This document shows, piece by piece, positions 1 to 11,845 of a stretch of 28,380 nt of DNA. Position 1 is the stretch's first letter. The number at the start of each line of letters is the position of its first letter. The notes under the pieces were generated by a model that was given only the letters and a program-made list of their open reading frames with translations, did not search any database and had not been told where the DNA came from. Source of the stretch: Didymodactylos carnosus. Taxonomy: Eukaryota > Rotifera > Eurotatoria > Philodinida > Philodinidae. Location of the stretch: assembly GCA_905250885.1 (NCBI GenBank), contig CAJNOQ010001806.1, positions 1 to 28,380 of the forward strand, given 5' to 3'. The position numbers and the translations under genes are program-made.

Positions 1-1188
1 CGAGAAAAAACGCTAATTTTTGATAATTAACACTTTTCACCGTGAAGCAAGCATTTCACAAATCTGGCTCTCGAACCGAAAATGTCCGAAACTAAATTTG
101 ACATATTTTATCTGCTGGCACCAACTTCATGGCGATCTGCAATCACGGACTGTTGGATCTTTCAGTCAAGGGTTAGTGGATCGAAGATGAGCGTTACTTG
201 TAGAAAAACAGTGAGCTTAATCAAATTGATAGCAAAAAGGTTAGAGAGTAATAAATTAATTAATAACAAAAATGAAGAATCTCCTTCATTTTGACGATAG
301 CTTAGTGGATATTACCGATACGTTCTGACTACAGTATCGAGTAGATATAATATAAAATTTTTAACAAATTTCAGTTTACCTAAATCAATATTAATGAAAA
401 TGAGAAAATGAGACACTTCTGCCAAGGTTCATGGCGATTTCGGAAATATTCAAAAAATTAAAAATATTCGCCGTTATCCTTTAATTATTTAAACAAGCTC
501 ATTCGATAAAGTTCACTTTTAACTAATTACAACAGTTTTTATCTAAGGAAACTCAAAGTGTGAAGGTTTTCCTGCGGATTTTGGCTGAAACCCGAGGCCA
601 CTTAGAAGATCTTCCACGATGGCTAAACACAAATTTTTAAAATTATTTTTATTTTAATTTAAAAAATTATTTCATTATTTCATTGTAGACAGCATGCACT
701 TAAAACGTATATGGTTGTGGGTTTCGGATTCAAATCTGAGATAGTTTTTTAGAGGTATTCTAGAAAACCACCAATCCAAAAAATAGAAGATAATTTAAAT
801 ATTTAGATTTAACACTGACAGGAGATAGTCCCATCACTTTACTACAAACTGGAGCAGATTCGAGTCGTACAACTTATATAAGGACTTGGTAGTACTCATT
901 TTTCGCAGAGCCCCTTACCTTCTTTCTGTGACGTGCATAAGTGAGAAAACCACACGGAAACATAGCTTATCGATCCTTTTGATCATCATGGTGGTGTCTG
1001 TTTTGTCATCAAATAGAGAGTCAGGTTAAGTCTTAAAATCGTGTTTTTTGCGATCCATCAGTGATCGTTAACATATGTAGTTCAACTTTTTAGATTATTA
1101 CTCGTTTTCAAATGAATTTTTGAGATGAAGTGGCGTTAACACTTATTTGTACTGCTATTATCGTCTTTACGTTCTTGACTATATTCGG
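1..1188. other. No gene seen
   Basis: AT-rich DNA with only one short frame (82-294, 70 aa) of unremarkable composition and no recognisable motif. No repeat structure stands out. Confidence 0.6.
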
Positions 1189-1258
1189 GAACTTTTGGGA
1201 ATTTGGATGAACTTACGTGAATTTAAGTGAATTCAGGTGAATTTATTTGAATTTAACG
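1189..1258 (+). repeat. 10-bp minisatellite, 7 units
   Basis: Seven consecutive 10-base units starting GAACTT or GAATTT/C (consensus GAATTTAAGT), in perfect phase from 1189 to 1258. No coding meaning is evident. Confidence 0.85.
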
Positions 1259-2969
1259 GACTAAATGCAGCTGTTTTTCCCTTGGCTTGAACACTCCTAA
1301 ATCGACAGTGGTACTGTTGTTTTTTATTTCTTAATGTAACAACAGATATTGGAGTGGTTATACAATACTGATAGTAAAATAATACTATGTTTTACACGGA
1401 AGCACTTGAATGGAATAATCAGACCATTAGCCTAGTATTGGTCCTCAACAAGAAAACTTTGGCGTTCAACTTATTGTGAAAAATGAAACGACTTTACTTT
1501 CTATATGTTTTATAATATTGTATCAAAAAACTATTTGATTACAGAATATATGTAAGTCTACCTTTACTGACTGTTCAAAAATAAATTAGAAAACCTCACC
1601 GTGATCCAATTATACTCTAAATTAGTCGGTTGATGTCTATAATCTCTCTGACTTTTCCTGACGTAACTTACAATAAAATGAAAATGAAACTCATATTAAT
1701 AACTGGTATACCACTTTGCTATTAAGAAACAAGGAAAGAAGGGGTATAAATGAATGCCTACAAATTATATCATTCAGAATCTTTCAAAATCCGAAAAATT
1801 TCTCTTTTAAATTGTGTTTTTGATGCATACGTTACATAGCAATAACTAATATTACTGTTACTGTGACATAATGAAATAGTCGATAAAAAATTACCAGTTT
1901 GTTAAGTCTTTCTCCTTTTGACTGAGCTCAATAAGTTATTATTATGAGTATAACTCTATTTTAATAACTAAGAAGAGAAGAGACTAACAGAAATGTCATT
2001 TTTACAAATAGAAGTGCATAATCTTAAACACCTATTACATAACAACACATAAGCTTATACACACCGAACAGATATACATAAGTAACGAAAAAATTAAAAA
2101 AAACTAATTCAAGAGATGAAAGAACAAAAAGTGAACAAGTAAAAAATGACTTATATTGTTCGTTGTACACATAAGAGAAAAAGGAAGAGAAAAGACGACA
2201 TTGATGATAAATGTAGAGATATAAGTAAAAGATATATCAACTTGACGTCAACCGATAGAAAGAAGACAAATGAAAGAGGCAAAATGTATGATAGGACTGA
2301 TAGAAGTCAGAATATAATAGTTTTTATATGTGATATTTTCTAATAACTTGCTGGCTACGATTAGTGACTGAATAGATCGGTAAGTTCCCAGTGACGATGT
2401 ACTATCTTTTTTATGAATTGAATTTATTTTGGCTACTTTCCGAAAGTCTCAAAATATTCTTGACATAGACAATTGAAAAATGTGTAGCAATAGTTTTCTA
2501 AGAAATGGTAAGCAGAGTTTGATGGATAGGAGCGTAAAGTGGTTTGTTCTAACGCTGTTCGCGTTTTTCATAGATTCGACTGCCCCATGTATCTCGTGTC
2601 GCTCAATTAAATCATCAGAAAGTGAAAAAGAAGTGGTTTGAGTAAGATCAATGCGCGGAGTTGCATAATCGCACGAATCGAAATACTCATTAAACATGCT
2701 TCAAACATCGAGAGAGGACGATGCGCAACCAGATTTATTAGTTACTGTTTAAGAATACTTGCTGTACTGTTTCGAACTGAAACGCGTAGAATTTTTAAAA
2801 AGTTTCGGAATAATAAATATCCGCAGAGGATGTTCAGTTTGTCTGGTCAGATACCAGTAAGTAAAAAAGTTATTGCTTATTTTCCTAGTCAGGACCTGTT
2901 TTTTGCTTGATCAGTGAAAGAAATCAAGACCGCTAGCTTGTTGTATATCTGTAAAAATTAGGTGTGATG
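1259..2969. other. No gene seen; A/G-rich strand bias at 1960-2310
   Basis: About 1960-2310 is strongly purine-rich on the plus strand, which produces a Lys/Arg-rich chance frame (2146-2343). Opposing frames around 2449-2910 have no motif. Nothing else supportable. Confidence 0.55.
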
Positions 2970-3788
2970 TAGCTTATGTAAAGATATCTATAACTTCTGA
3001 CACGAATCATTAGAATTCTTATATGAATTTTACCAGTTTCTTATATACGATTCTTATCCCTATTCTACTCATTTCCATCAACTGCCTTGTTAAGAAATAA
3101 GCTAACCGCTCAAACTACGCAAAAATCAGTAGAAATTCAGAAAGTTTTCTGGAGAGCTTCCAATTCCATGAAACCATCAAACTCAGAACGTCATTAGATA
3201 TCTCTTGTTCACCACAGAAATCTCTAAGATATTACTCATCGTCTATGAGAATAAGTTTGAAATTTTTTGAAGAATTAGTGCTCACTATATACTACGTGAC
3301 GTAGCAAAACAACATTGTAATTATGATAATTATGATCTGTCCTGGTCTTGAACCTGATCAATATCTCTTTCTCAAAAAATATCAACACCAAACCAATATT
3401 TACTGTTTGTCTGATCAGTAGAAAAAACCCACTACTTTGACTTGAGCTTATCACTTTTTTATTCTGTTCTTGTGTCTTGTCGACCAGAACAAGAAAAAAA
3501 ACAGAAAACAGATACCTGTAAGTAAATAAGCCTTTAGTCTGTTTTCAAGACCAGACACACTAGAGGTCTGTACTCCTTTTCAATCCTTCCGACTACACAA
3601 CCCCTAATCTTCGAGATCAAACCTATAGGATAGAATTCCTATAAGAATCTTATGAATTTCTTAATAAGACAGTTGATGGAAATGCGTAGAATATGGTAAG
3701 AATCGTATATAAGAAACTGGTAAGATTCACATAAGAATTCTAATTGTCAGAAACGTGTCAGAATTTATAGATATTTTTTCATAAGCTA
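2970..3788. repeat. Foldback / long inverted repeat, about 130-bp arms
   Basis: 2970-3103 is matched in reverse complement by about 3656-3788 with good identity, including TTCTTATATACGATTCTTA and CATTTCCATCAACTG on both arms. Outer ends read TAGCTTATG and CATAAGCTA, so the structure could be bounded by TA dinucleotides as in Tc1/mariner-type elements. The 550-bp centre has no coding frame. Confidence 0.8.
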
Positions 3789-4172
3789 TTTTTAAGAGAC
3801 GGTTCGTCAGCCCATCAAGAAATCAAGTTGCGAGTGAAAAATTGACATATACTTTTTATCTCATATTCGGATTCTACTATCAAAACTGGGGTTATGAAAA
3901 AATAGTTTTTTTTTTTCTGACTTATTTTGGCTGAGTTATAATTTACAAAATGAGCACCATCGTCCATTTGCGAAAAGTAGCCATCTCTGATATTTTGACT
4001 ATAACTCCATCATTTTTTGCCCCTTCTGTTTGAGTGACATCTCATTCGAAAGCCTGATAAAAACTAAACAAAATCACATAGCTCCTCTTTTTTTGAAGTA
4101 GAAACTGACTGTCTAAAGCCCACATCAATTGAAGGATTGAGATTTAGAAGGATCAAATTTTTTGCAGCAAAT
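3789..4172. other. No gene seen
   Basis: Non-coding AT-rich sequence with a poly-T run near 3907, lying between two foldbacks. It may be part of a dispersed repeat. Confidence 0.5.
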
Positions 4173-4620
4173 GCCACTTTTGGTCCTCCAGACAGAAGTT
4201 TTCAGAAATTTGAAGCTGACATAAGATACACAATTCAATTCTCTAAAAACTGATGCAAAAAACTATTTTAAAAGTGATGGAAAAGTGCCAAAACTTGAGA
4301 AAATTTGCTCAGAAGCTTGAATATAAAAAATCGAAAAACTAACAAAAGTTTTTATTTCTCCAAGAATTCTCAAAAGCACATCATCTGATGCAATTTTTGA
4401 AGCTGATTCCGAATATTTTGTTTTAAAGTTATGTTCAGATGCCAAAAGTCTCATAAAACCGAAAAAATGCTATCGGACTGCCAACTTGTTCTAAAGTTTT
4501 GGAACTTTTCCACCACTTTTAAAATAGAATTTTTCGGATCAGTTAGTAGAGAATTGAATTGTGTATCTGTTGTCAGCTTCGAATTTCTGAGAAATTCTGT
4601 CTGGAGGATCAAAAGTGGCG
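4173..4620. repeat. Foldback / long inverted repeat, about 140-bp arms
   Basis: 4173-4310 and 4480-4620 are reverse complements at roughly 85% by eye. Shared landmarks are CCTCCAGACAGAA, ATACACAATTCAATTCTCTA and ATTTTAAAAGTG. The loop of about 170 bases shares a motif with 25991-26021. Two short opposing frames across the arms (4263-4454 and 4431-4667) are products of the symmetry, not genes. Confidence 0.78.
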
Positions 4621-6735
4621 TTCTAACGCTTGAACTTAGATTTGCAGTAAACTACAAAATATTCTAGAATACAAGACAAAATCCTAGGTAATTCTCCGCA
4701 GGAGTTCACAGCATTTGATAGATTTCTTAGTGTAAGCTAATATAAGATTCAGATGATAGAATCCTATAAGAAGTACCACACTGTCCTACTAGAAATCACA
4801 TGAGTTCTTATAATAAGATTACGTAGGTTTTCATAGAGTCCTGAAACAATTTTCTGTGTTTCGTTGGATCCCATACGGTGCAGGGTTACTCATTCAGTTT
4901 GCATATAGTCAGACGTTTTAATTGATGTAAATAAAAGTTCGTACGTTAACTTATTTTATGAATTCTTCTAAACTAATTATATAATCTTATAAGATTCTTA
5001 TATTCCTTCGTATAGGAATCTTACCAATATCATACGTAGTTCCATCGAGTACTATAACTTACATATAATATCTGAAATAGTTGAAAATAGTGTTGTCTGT
5101 TCATTCTTCAACTCAACAAAAAAACTCACTTTCGTAGATAATTTTGCACATTCTAAAACACGTAGAGACACTTCACTTATACTGTTGGGATAAATAGAGA
5201 CACTCCATTCAAATACATAAAGTTTTAATGGACAATTGCTGGTGAATTAAGCTTAGGAGATAATTAGTTCAAAAATACCTCATATTTCTTCCTCTCTCTA
5301 CCATACAGTTTTGAGCTCATTATCATTTAAACTCATTAAGCTAATTAGTATATAATCAGCAGCTAGTGGCGGAGCCAGCTATGGGCTAGAGCCCCTCTAA
5401 AAAATTTATAGATTTCGAGCATTAAATTTAAATAAGTTTACCTCTGACGGAGTTTAGAAAATTTCTGGGCTGAGCCCCCTCTAGATCAAACTCCTGGCTC
5501 CGCCACTACCAGCAGCACTAGAAATTTTCTTTTATCCTTTTTTTATGCTTTGGGGTAAACAGAGACACTCCGCTGAAATACGCGGGATTCTCAGAGACAA
5601 ACCTCTACCGTCTCTCAGAAGCCGATTTTGGTATTATACTAAATGTCCAAGTTCTTCAGAATGCTGAACTCTATTACATATGTGAAAACCGAGAGAAAAT
5701 AAAATATTTTCAGTGGTTTCTGTGCATACAATAAAACCTTGTCGATTTTAAACACATTCTTTTCATTAAAATTATCCAAATAATGAATCTAGAGTCATTA
5801 TTAACAGTCAAATTCCAATCAGGTTGAACGTTTCATACACCTTATACAATTCTCTTCATATTACACCAAAATTTTTTTATAGAACATATGGTTAAGACCG
5901 ACATTTCCACTTTGCATTAGGCGTGCACTAGTTATTTTATGGCGGCTCTCCTAGGCCAATGGTCGGAGAAACCTTTTAAATTTTTTTGAATCGGCAGTTT
6001 TGTGCACAAATGTTTGCTCTACAAAATAAGATGTTGCAGACATTCTTACAATAATTTGTCCATGAGATATTAATTTTTTTCTATAAAATAGAACCAATTA
6101 TAACTTATAATCGGTTGGTTAATAGAGGATCTGTCTTTCTGATAAAAAATTCATATCTCATCATATTATTCATTATTTTGACGAGGAGAACACTAACAAT
6201 AATTATGCAAAAGGTATACGAGAATTTAGTGTTGACCTAAGATTGTGAAATGCAATGCTTACCTTGTCTCCCAGTCAAATTTTTAAGAATGAATGCTGCT
6301 CTCTATGGCAATGTGTCTTCAAACTTGAACGAACACGTTTTCGCAGAGATGGCTTTTCAAGTGTTAAATACCATAAAGACTTAAATATCTAGTGAATTAG
6401 AAGACAAAATGTTTATATATTTGTCAAATTTTTTCGGTTTGAAGTTTTCAAGAAATTCAATTTGAAGGTTGAAATTACTTGATAGGATCAAAGATGAACT
6501 TATAGATCTCATTGTACAGATGAAGTGTAATAATTACGAATGTGGCTTTAAGTACCACTGCCAAATCCCTTGCATTCAGTCTTCTTAGCGACTTTTCTAT
6601 CAAGATTTTTATGTTTTTTATAAGTATTTTCTCTTCGTGTAGACTTAACCGCTTTGTAGAACATTGGAGATTCATCACACCAACGGAAAGCCAGGTTCAA
6701 ATGGACTGAACCAGAATTGAGCTAGTACGAGTACA
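4621..6735. other. No gene seen outside the miniature element
   Basis: Contains several AATCTTATAAG-like words (4740-5030) similar to those in the 2970-3788 foldback. A direct repeat (TAAATAGAGACACTCC near 5191; TAAACAGAGACACTCC near 5554) brackets the 5364-5508 element. A 67-aa minus frame at 6475-6678 has no motif. Confidence 0.5.
5364..5508. mobile_element. 145-bp miniature hAT-like element
   Basis: Perfect 15-bp terminal inverted repeats, TAGTGGCGGAGCCAG and CTGGCTCCGCCACTA. The flanking 8-mers are TCAGCAGC (5356-5363) and CCAGCAGC (5509-5516), 7 of 8 identical, as expected for a hAT target-site duplication with one later mutation. A GGGCT..AGCCCC..CTCTA motif occurs inside near both ends in direct orientation. 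Similar GGCGGAxCCAG termini are familiar from miniature hAT elements of animals and plants. No coding capacity. Confidence 0.72.
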
Positions 6736-7673
6736 GCTTGATTACGTTATTTTTGACAGTTTTCTTCGGTTTACTGTATTTCAGTAAAACGGCCGAGATT
6801 TTTTATTTTTATATGCTTGGATACAGCATTGATTACTCTGTCGAACTCAACAGTTTTAACTTGTTCTATTTCGTATCTTGTTTCCAAGAAATTAATTAAT
6901 TTCGACAACCGGTAAAAAAGTTTTTGCATACTCATATCTTAATAAAACTCAATCCAATTGTCTCAAAAAGGGTTTTAGGGTGAAGAGATTCATCGAAGTT
7001 GAAGTTGTAAAAAGTATTAAATGAAATAGTTTTAAATTTCAGAAGAAAATTTAATTTTATTGCGGAAACTTTAGGCAATTTTGCACTAATGAAAACAAAA
7101 CAGACTTCCACTGCTATTTGCATAATCTAAAATCTACCTATAGGACCTCAGCTAAATCAGATGAAAATTGCATAAATCAATAGAGAAATGAAGGTTCTAT
7201 CCAACCATATATTAATGAAAAAAATTCGAATGTTTAGCCGACTAATTTGACTAATTCAAATTTACTCGAGAAAAAAATACTGAAATTCTACGAAAATAAT
7301 TTTTAGAAATTCACTAAATTTTGAGTTAAGATAAGAAATAAATTCAATGAAAAATATACAGTTCGATAGAGAAATGAATGTTGGTTGTATCCAGATATTT
7401 AAAAAAGAAAAACGAGTCATTTCTCCGGTGGGTCACAAATATTTAAGAAAAATCCATACACTACTAGAAGAAAAAGTTTTTATTGACTGTCGAAACTTAG
7501 CTTTCAAAATTTACTAATTTTTTGGAGGCAAGATGAGAGATAAATCAAATTAAAACTGTTGAGTTCGATAGAGTAATCAATGCTGTATCCAAGCATATAA
7601 AAATAAAAAATCTCGGTCGTTTTACTGAAATACAGTAAACCGATGAAAACTGTCAAAAATAATGTAATCAAGC
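6736..7673. repeat. Foldback / long inverted repeat, about 170-bp arms
   Basis: 6736-6905 pairs with 7504-7673, starting AGCTTGATTAC at the left and ending GTAATCAAGCT at the right. Long shared stretches include the GGTTTACTGTATTTCAGTAAA palindrome region and GATTACTCTGTCGAACTCAAC with its complement. The interior (about 7150-7430) holds further diverged direct copies of part of the right arm, spaced by about 190-200 bases. Confidence 0.78.
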
Positions 7674-7689
7674 TGGTATATACCCATGT

Positions 7690-8215
7690 TATCAAAACCG
7701 GTTAAATACCGCCCAGTTACCGCTAAGTTACCAGTCTGTTACATCCCCCGATAACACGGAACTGAAGTTACCGCACGGTCTACCGAACCGCGCGGTGTCA
7801 ACCAGTATTTTATCAGCGTGAGCAAATAGTACAGGAGTTCGAATCTAGTTCTCAGCTTTCTTTTTTTTGTGTTTTTTTGCAGTGTGCATGCAACGCAATG
7901 AGGTACCCGAACGGGAAAGATTTGACTCAAGTCGAAGTACAAACTTCGACGAGTCTCTATAATATGAAAGAGAAAGTTTAATCCAACAAAAAATAAAATT
8001 CTTTGACTTTTCTGCGTTTCTTATATAGGCTGCCAACCGCAAAACAAAAGGTGAATGTGTCAAAACGGGTTATCGACAGTTTTTTCTTGTATGGCGGTCT
8101 GAAAATTACCGTGCGGTAATCGTTGATAGAAGGAAAAACCGTCACTAAATCGGTAGTTATACCGAACAGTATGGTTAACTAGACCGGTCGGTAACCGACG
8201 GTGTTACGAAAAAAA
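7690..8215. repeat. CCGGT/TTACCG-rich block, possible degraded hAT-like element
   Basis: Both ends are dense in ACCGGTT, TTACCG and ACCGCG motifs in opposing orientations (left CAAAACCGGTTAAATACCG, right GACCGGTCGGTAACCGACGG), with an AT-rich middle. The composition resembles the termini of the hAT element at 24846. I could not find convincing terminal inverted repeats or a target-site duplication, so the class is inferred. Confidence 0.4.
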
Positions 8216-8259
8216 GAGCGGTGTGGGTAGTCGTACACTGTTAGGTTAGAAATTATTTA

Positions 8260-8317
8260 TGCAAAATACTCGGGGAATTTCAAAGAGTATCTGGAGGAAT
8301 TCCCCGAGGATTTTGCA
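8260..8317. repeat. Inverted repeat with 20-bp arms
   Basis: TGCAAAATACTCGGGGAATT (8260-8279) and AATTCCCCGAGGATTTTGCA (8298-8317) are complementary at 19 of 20 positions with an 18-base loop. The right arm runs into the tandem repeat that follows. Confidence 0.75.
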
Positions 8318-8480
8318 GTTTATAGAAAATCAAATTTCCAACAATCTAGAAAATCGTTGCTGAATTTCCATAAATAATTTTCAAGTACCTGGAAATTCCT
8401 GCTTGATTTTGCAGTTTGTTAGAAAATCGCCGTTGAATTTCCACATATAATTTTCAAGAAAGTAGAAATTCCTTGATGGG
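8309..8480 (+). repeat. Diverged tandem repeat, about 96-bp unit, two copies
   Basis: Units start GATTTTGCAGTTT at about 8309 and 8405 and share TAGAAAATCG, TGAATTTCCA, TAATTTTCAAG and GAAATTCCT in the same order. A third related fragment lies at 8757-8862 (GAATTTCCACTTTCTAGAAA). Non-coding. Confidence 0.7.
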
Positions 8481-8756
8481 TCTGCACGGAGTGGCGGTGC
8501 TACCAGGTTGTATGGGGGTTGGTTGGCTCATGCTTTTGAGAAATATCTGGTGAACGTCTCCGATTTTCTAACCTTCCTACCGAAACTTCGCACCACCACT
8601 GTCTCTGTCTAAATCAAAATTCTTGCTGTCATAGGCAGAATTATGATCTAAAGTAGAAACTGTTAAAGTTGATTTAAGTGTAATATGAGTGTCTTTACGT
8701 GACGCTCTTATACCTACACTGATTGTAAAACAAAAAGATGAATAAGTATTTGGTCT

Positions 8757-8862
8757 AGAAATTCATGGGCGAATTTCCACTTTCTAGAAAATCGCCGCAG
8801 ATTTTCCAGTTTATAGAAAATCAAAATCAAATTTCCAAATTCTTAGAAATTTCTAGAGACAA
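8757..8862 (+). repeat. Dispersed copy of the 8309-8480 repeat
   Basis: Contains CTAGAAAATCGCCG, TTTATAGAAAATCAAA and AAATTTCCAA, the landmark words of the upstream tandem repeat, in scrambled or diverged order. Confidence 0.55.
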
Positions 8863-10804
8863 ACTGGTATACAGTTGATCATTGACTGTTCTGCTTTAGG
8901 CAATATTGTATTACTTTCTGTGATTATATGTACTGATGAAATCTAGTGTCTCATTTAACATCAGAATTGGCTATTGGTGTACTGCTGTGTAATATACGTA
9001 GTCTGGATTATTAGTTTTTCCACAAATAAAAGAAATAATCGATTAACAGGAGAAAAAATTTTCAACGTCACCTTGTCACAGATTACGAGAATTTGTTATT
9101 ATTTTTCAACACTTACATATTTTTCTCTAATATTGAGATAAAAATAATGATGCATGAGAAATAATGATTAGTTTAATAGCTGAACCTCAATGCCTACGGA
9201 TTGCAATTTCCTTAGTGTGTTAAGTCTAATGAATATGCTACATTCTAGTGTGTAAAAGCAAAAAAATAGAACGGAAGGAAAAAAATTATTCTCTATATAT
9301 AGCACTCCCGTGTGTGTGCCACACCTACATATAGAGCTAGTTATTATCAGTGTGTCAACTCCATCGAAAATAATGTTTTCTTTTAGTGCAAGAATATATT
9401 CAATACATCTACTAACTGCTCATATACGACTTATTTTATACAAGCATTGATTGTTACTCATAAAATCTGGTAGGATCTGCATTATAGAATCGATCAGTAC
9501 TATAAATATGTCGTCTAAATATACCGTCACAATAGGAAAGAAGGGATATGTGACAAAAAATTAAATATGATGAACTGGAACAAAATTGAACGTATTTCTT
9601 AATGTAGTTAATCATTATCACTTTCAAGGAAAAAACGGAAAAGTTAAACCAAGTAATTATCGATAAAAATGTGATCAGCTTCCGAAGTAAGTAAGACAGT
9701 AATGAAGAATAAACACAAAAAAAAGAGAAACAGCAAAATTTATACACCATGGTATTACTGATATCTTTAGAAATTCAGGAGTATTTTACATTTTCCGAGT
9801 TTGGTGACTTTGGAGTTGAGCGTAGATGTCGTTCAGTAATGGAATAGTAACCGTATCCATTCATTTTATTATTGAAAAAACGTGATTTGTAAACAAATAC
9901 ACCAACTTTTCGATGACTCATCTACATGTCTTTCGTTTTTTTCATTCTTTCTGACACATGTGCTGGGAGTCAATGAATAGTATTTTTCTCTTATTTTTTC
10001 TTTCTTTGTAGATCAACTCCCCGTTCGGTTACTTTTATCATAGAAAAGAAACAGAAACAAAAAAGCTGGTTGTTCTAGTCAACACATTATTATAACTTTT
10101 TTTAACGTAGAATAGGGGTGACTTATCTTGCTGCTGTATCATAAGTGTCAAAGAACAGTAAGTAGTAGCGTTTTCTTCTATCTTCTAAAATAGTCTTACG
10201 TAAAGGTAAAAATCTTCTCTCACGTATTCGCAAAAAAAAATTAATGTATGATAAATTGCTAATTTTGCATGATGAGTTTTTGAAGTATAAAAACGATGCA
10301 AATTAAATGTGTTCGCTGTAGTCGGAACTGCAATTTAAGACTACATACAGCTCGAACGATTCGATAATTGTAGAACTGTTTGAGACAGAAAACGATCAAG
10401 CCAAAAATTTTAGTTTTAGTAGAGTTTTATTCGTCATTTTGTTTTTATAGAGAACCTTAGCTACTCAGTTGAACTTGTAAACGTCTGATGCTGCGATAAC
10501 GGATGATGCGCTTTCTTTCATTTTTATGACAGAGATCGACTCGGTTCAACTTTAATATCAGACAAGACTTTTTAATGAAAAAGAGAACATTCAACTCGTT
10601 CGAACGTTTTTAATAGGGTGAGGTTAGCAAGAAAATATTTTGATCGTCAACACACATTTCTAAAATACAATCTTAGAAAATACTCTCTTATACACAGGCC
10701 GTGATCCTTTTTACAGTCTACACTCTGGGAAAAACGACTTCTTCAGAAAACTGTAACGATGTTGCTCATTTATCTCAAATAGGGATCTAATCAGAGCTCT
10801 GCGG
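8863..10804. other. No gene seen
   Basis: AT-rich. The longest frame (9454-9750, minus, 98 aa) is a Phe/Tyr/Ser-rich shadow of A-rich plus-strand DNA. Confidence 0.55.
9289..9336. repeat. Short imperfect hairpin
   Basis: CTCTATATATAG and CTACATATAGAG (11 of 12 complementary) flank a GTGTGTG-containing loop. Minor; no association seen. Confidence 0.45.
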
Positions 10805-11845
10805 GAGGGTCCTTCCACATAGGTCCGCCCGCTTTATACAGTGCATCTTATCGCGAAATTTCACTTTGCCCATCGTGTAGAGCATCAAAAATAACCTACA
10901 GACCTCGCTTACGCTTTTCTGAAAGACGTGTGGAAAATGGTTTTCTAGACACCTCAAGTTTTTGGTGAGGATGAAACCGAAATCGGTGAAAATGAACGAA
11001 ACATTGCATAATTATACATCAAATTGTAGCTCTTGACGAGTTAATTCTAATGGTGAAGGAATTCGGTCGCGATCTAACTTTACATTCGAGTGGTACTCAA
11101 TTTACTTGAAAAATTCCTGAAGTTCGACCTCGGTTTTCTCCTAAATGCTCCCAAAAGTTTTCGAGACTTTTTCAGGATAAAAACTACTTAGTAGGATCTA
11201 TACCTTTGTCCAGACAACTATCCTCGGCATTTTTTACCCTCAGTTTTATAGAAAACTCGTTAAAATCTTACTTCATGAAAAGAAAATTGAGCTATTATGA
11301 CTCTATATTTCTGTTTAGTATGAAGAATTCAATGTATTTAAACGTTTTCTGAGGCTTCTTTGTGTTTCTGTACCACAGTTTTCTAAGAGGATTTCTGTAA
11401 AACTGAGGATAAAAAATATCGAGGATAGTTGTCTGGACAAAGTTATAGATCCTACTAAGTATTTTCTATCCTGGAAAAGTCTCGAAAACTTTCGGGAACA
11501 TTTAGGAGAAAACTGAGGTCGAACTTCGGGAATTTTTCAAGTAAATTGAGTACCACTCGAATGTAAAGTTAGATCGCGACCGAAGTCCTTCACCATTAGA
11601 ACCAACTCGTCAACAGCTACAATTTGATGTATAATTATGCAATGTTTCGTTCATTTTCACCGATTTCGGTTTCACCCTCACCAAAAACTCGAGGTGTCTA
11701 GAAAACCATTTTCCACACGTCTTTTCAGAAAAGCGTAAACGAGGTCTGTAGGTTATTTTTGATCCTTTACACGATGGACAAAGTGAAATTTCGCGGTAAG
11801 ATGCACTGTATAAAGCGGGTGGACCTATGTGGAAGCACTCGGGAC
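10805..11845. repeat. Large foldback / inverted repeat, about 450-bp arms
   Basis: 10805-11254 and about 11393-11845 are reverse complements over about 450 bases with few small indels and a spacer of about 140 bases, centred near 11325. Shared landmarks are AGTGGTACTCAATTTACTTG, CCACATAGGTCC and CATAATTATACATCAAATTG. A further patch (TAGATCCCTATTTG, 12233) matches the complement of 10780-10795, suggesting that the right arm once continued and was split by about 390 bases. No transposase frame is visible; the 96-aa minus-strand frame across 11610-11900 belongs to the repeat. Confidence 0.85.

Noticed and set aside
82..294. 70-aa plus-strand frame
   Set aside because: No motif, ordinary length for chance in AT-rich DNA, no supporting context.
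2146..2343. Lys/Arg-rich 65-aa frame
   Set aside because: Produced by a purine-rich strand; no family resemblance.
7834..7850. GAGTTCGAATC, a tRNA B-box-like word
   Set aside because: No A box at the right distance and no cloverleaf could be drawn.
9454..9750. 98-aa minus-strand frame that looks membrane-like
   Set aside because: Phe/Tyr/Ser-rich translation of the complement of A-rich DNA; no receptor or transporter motif.
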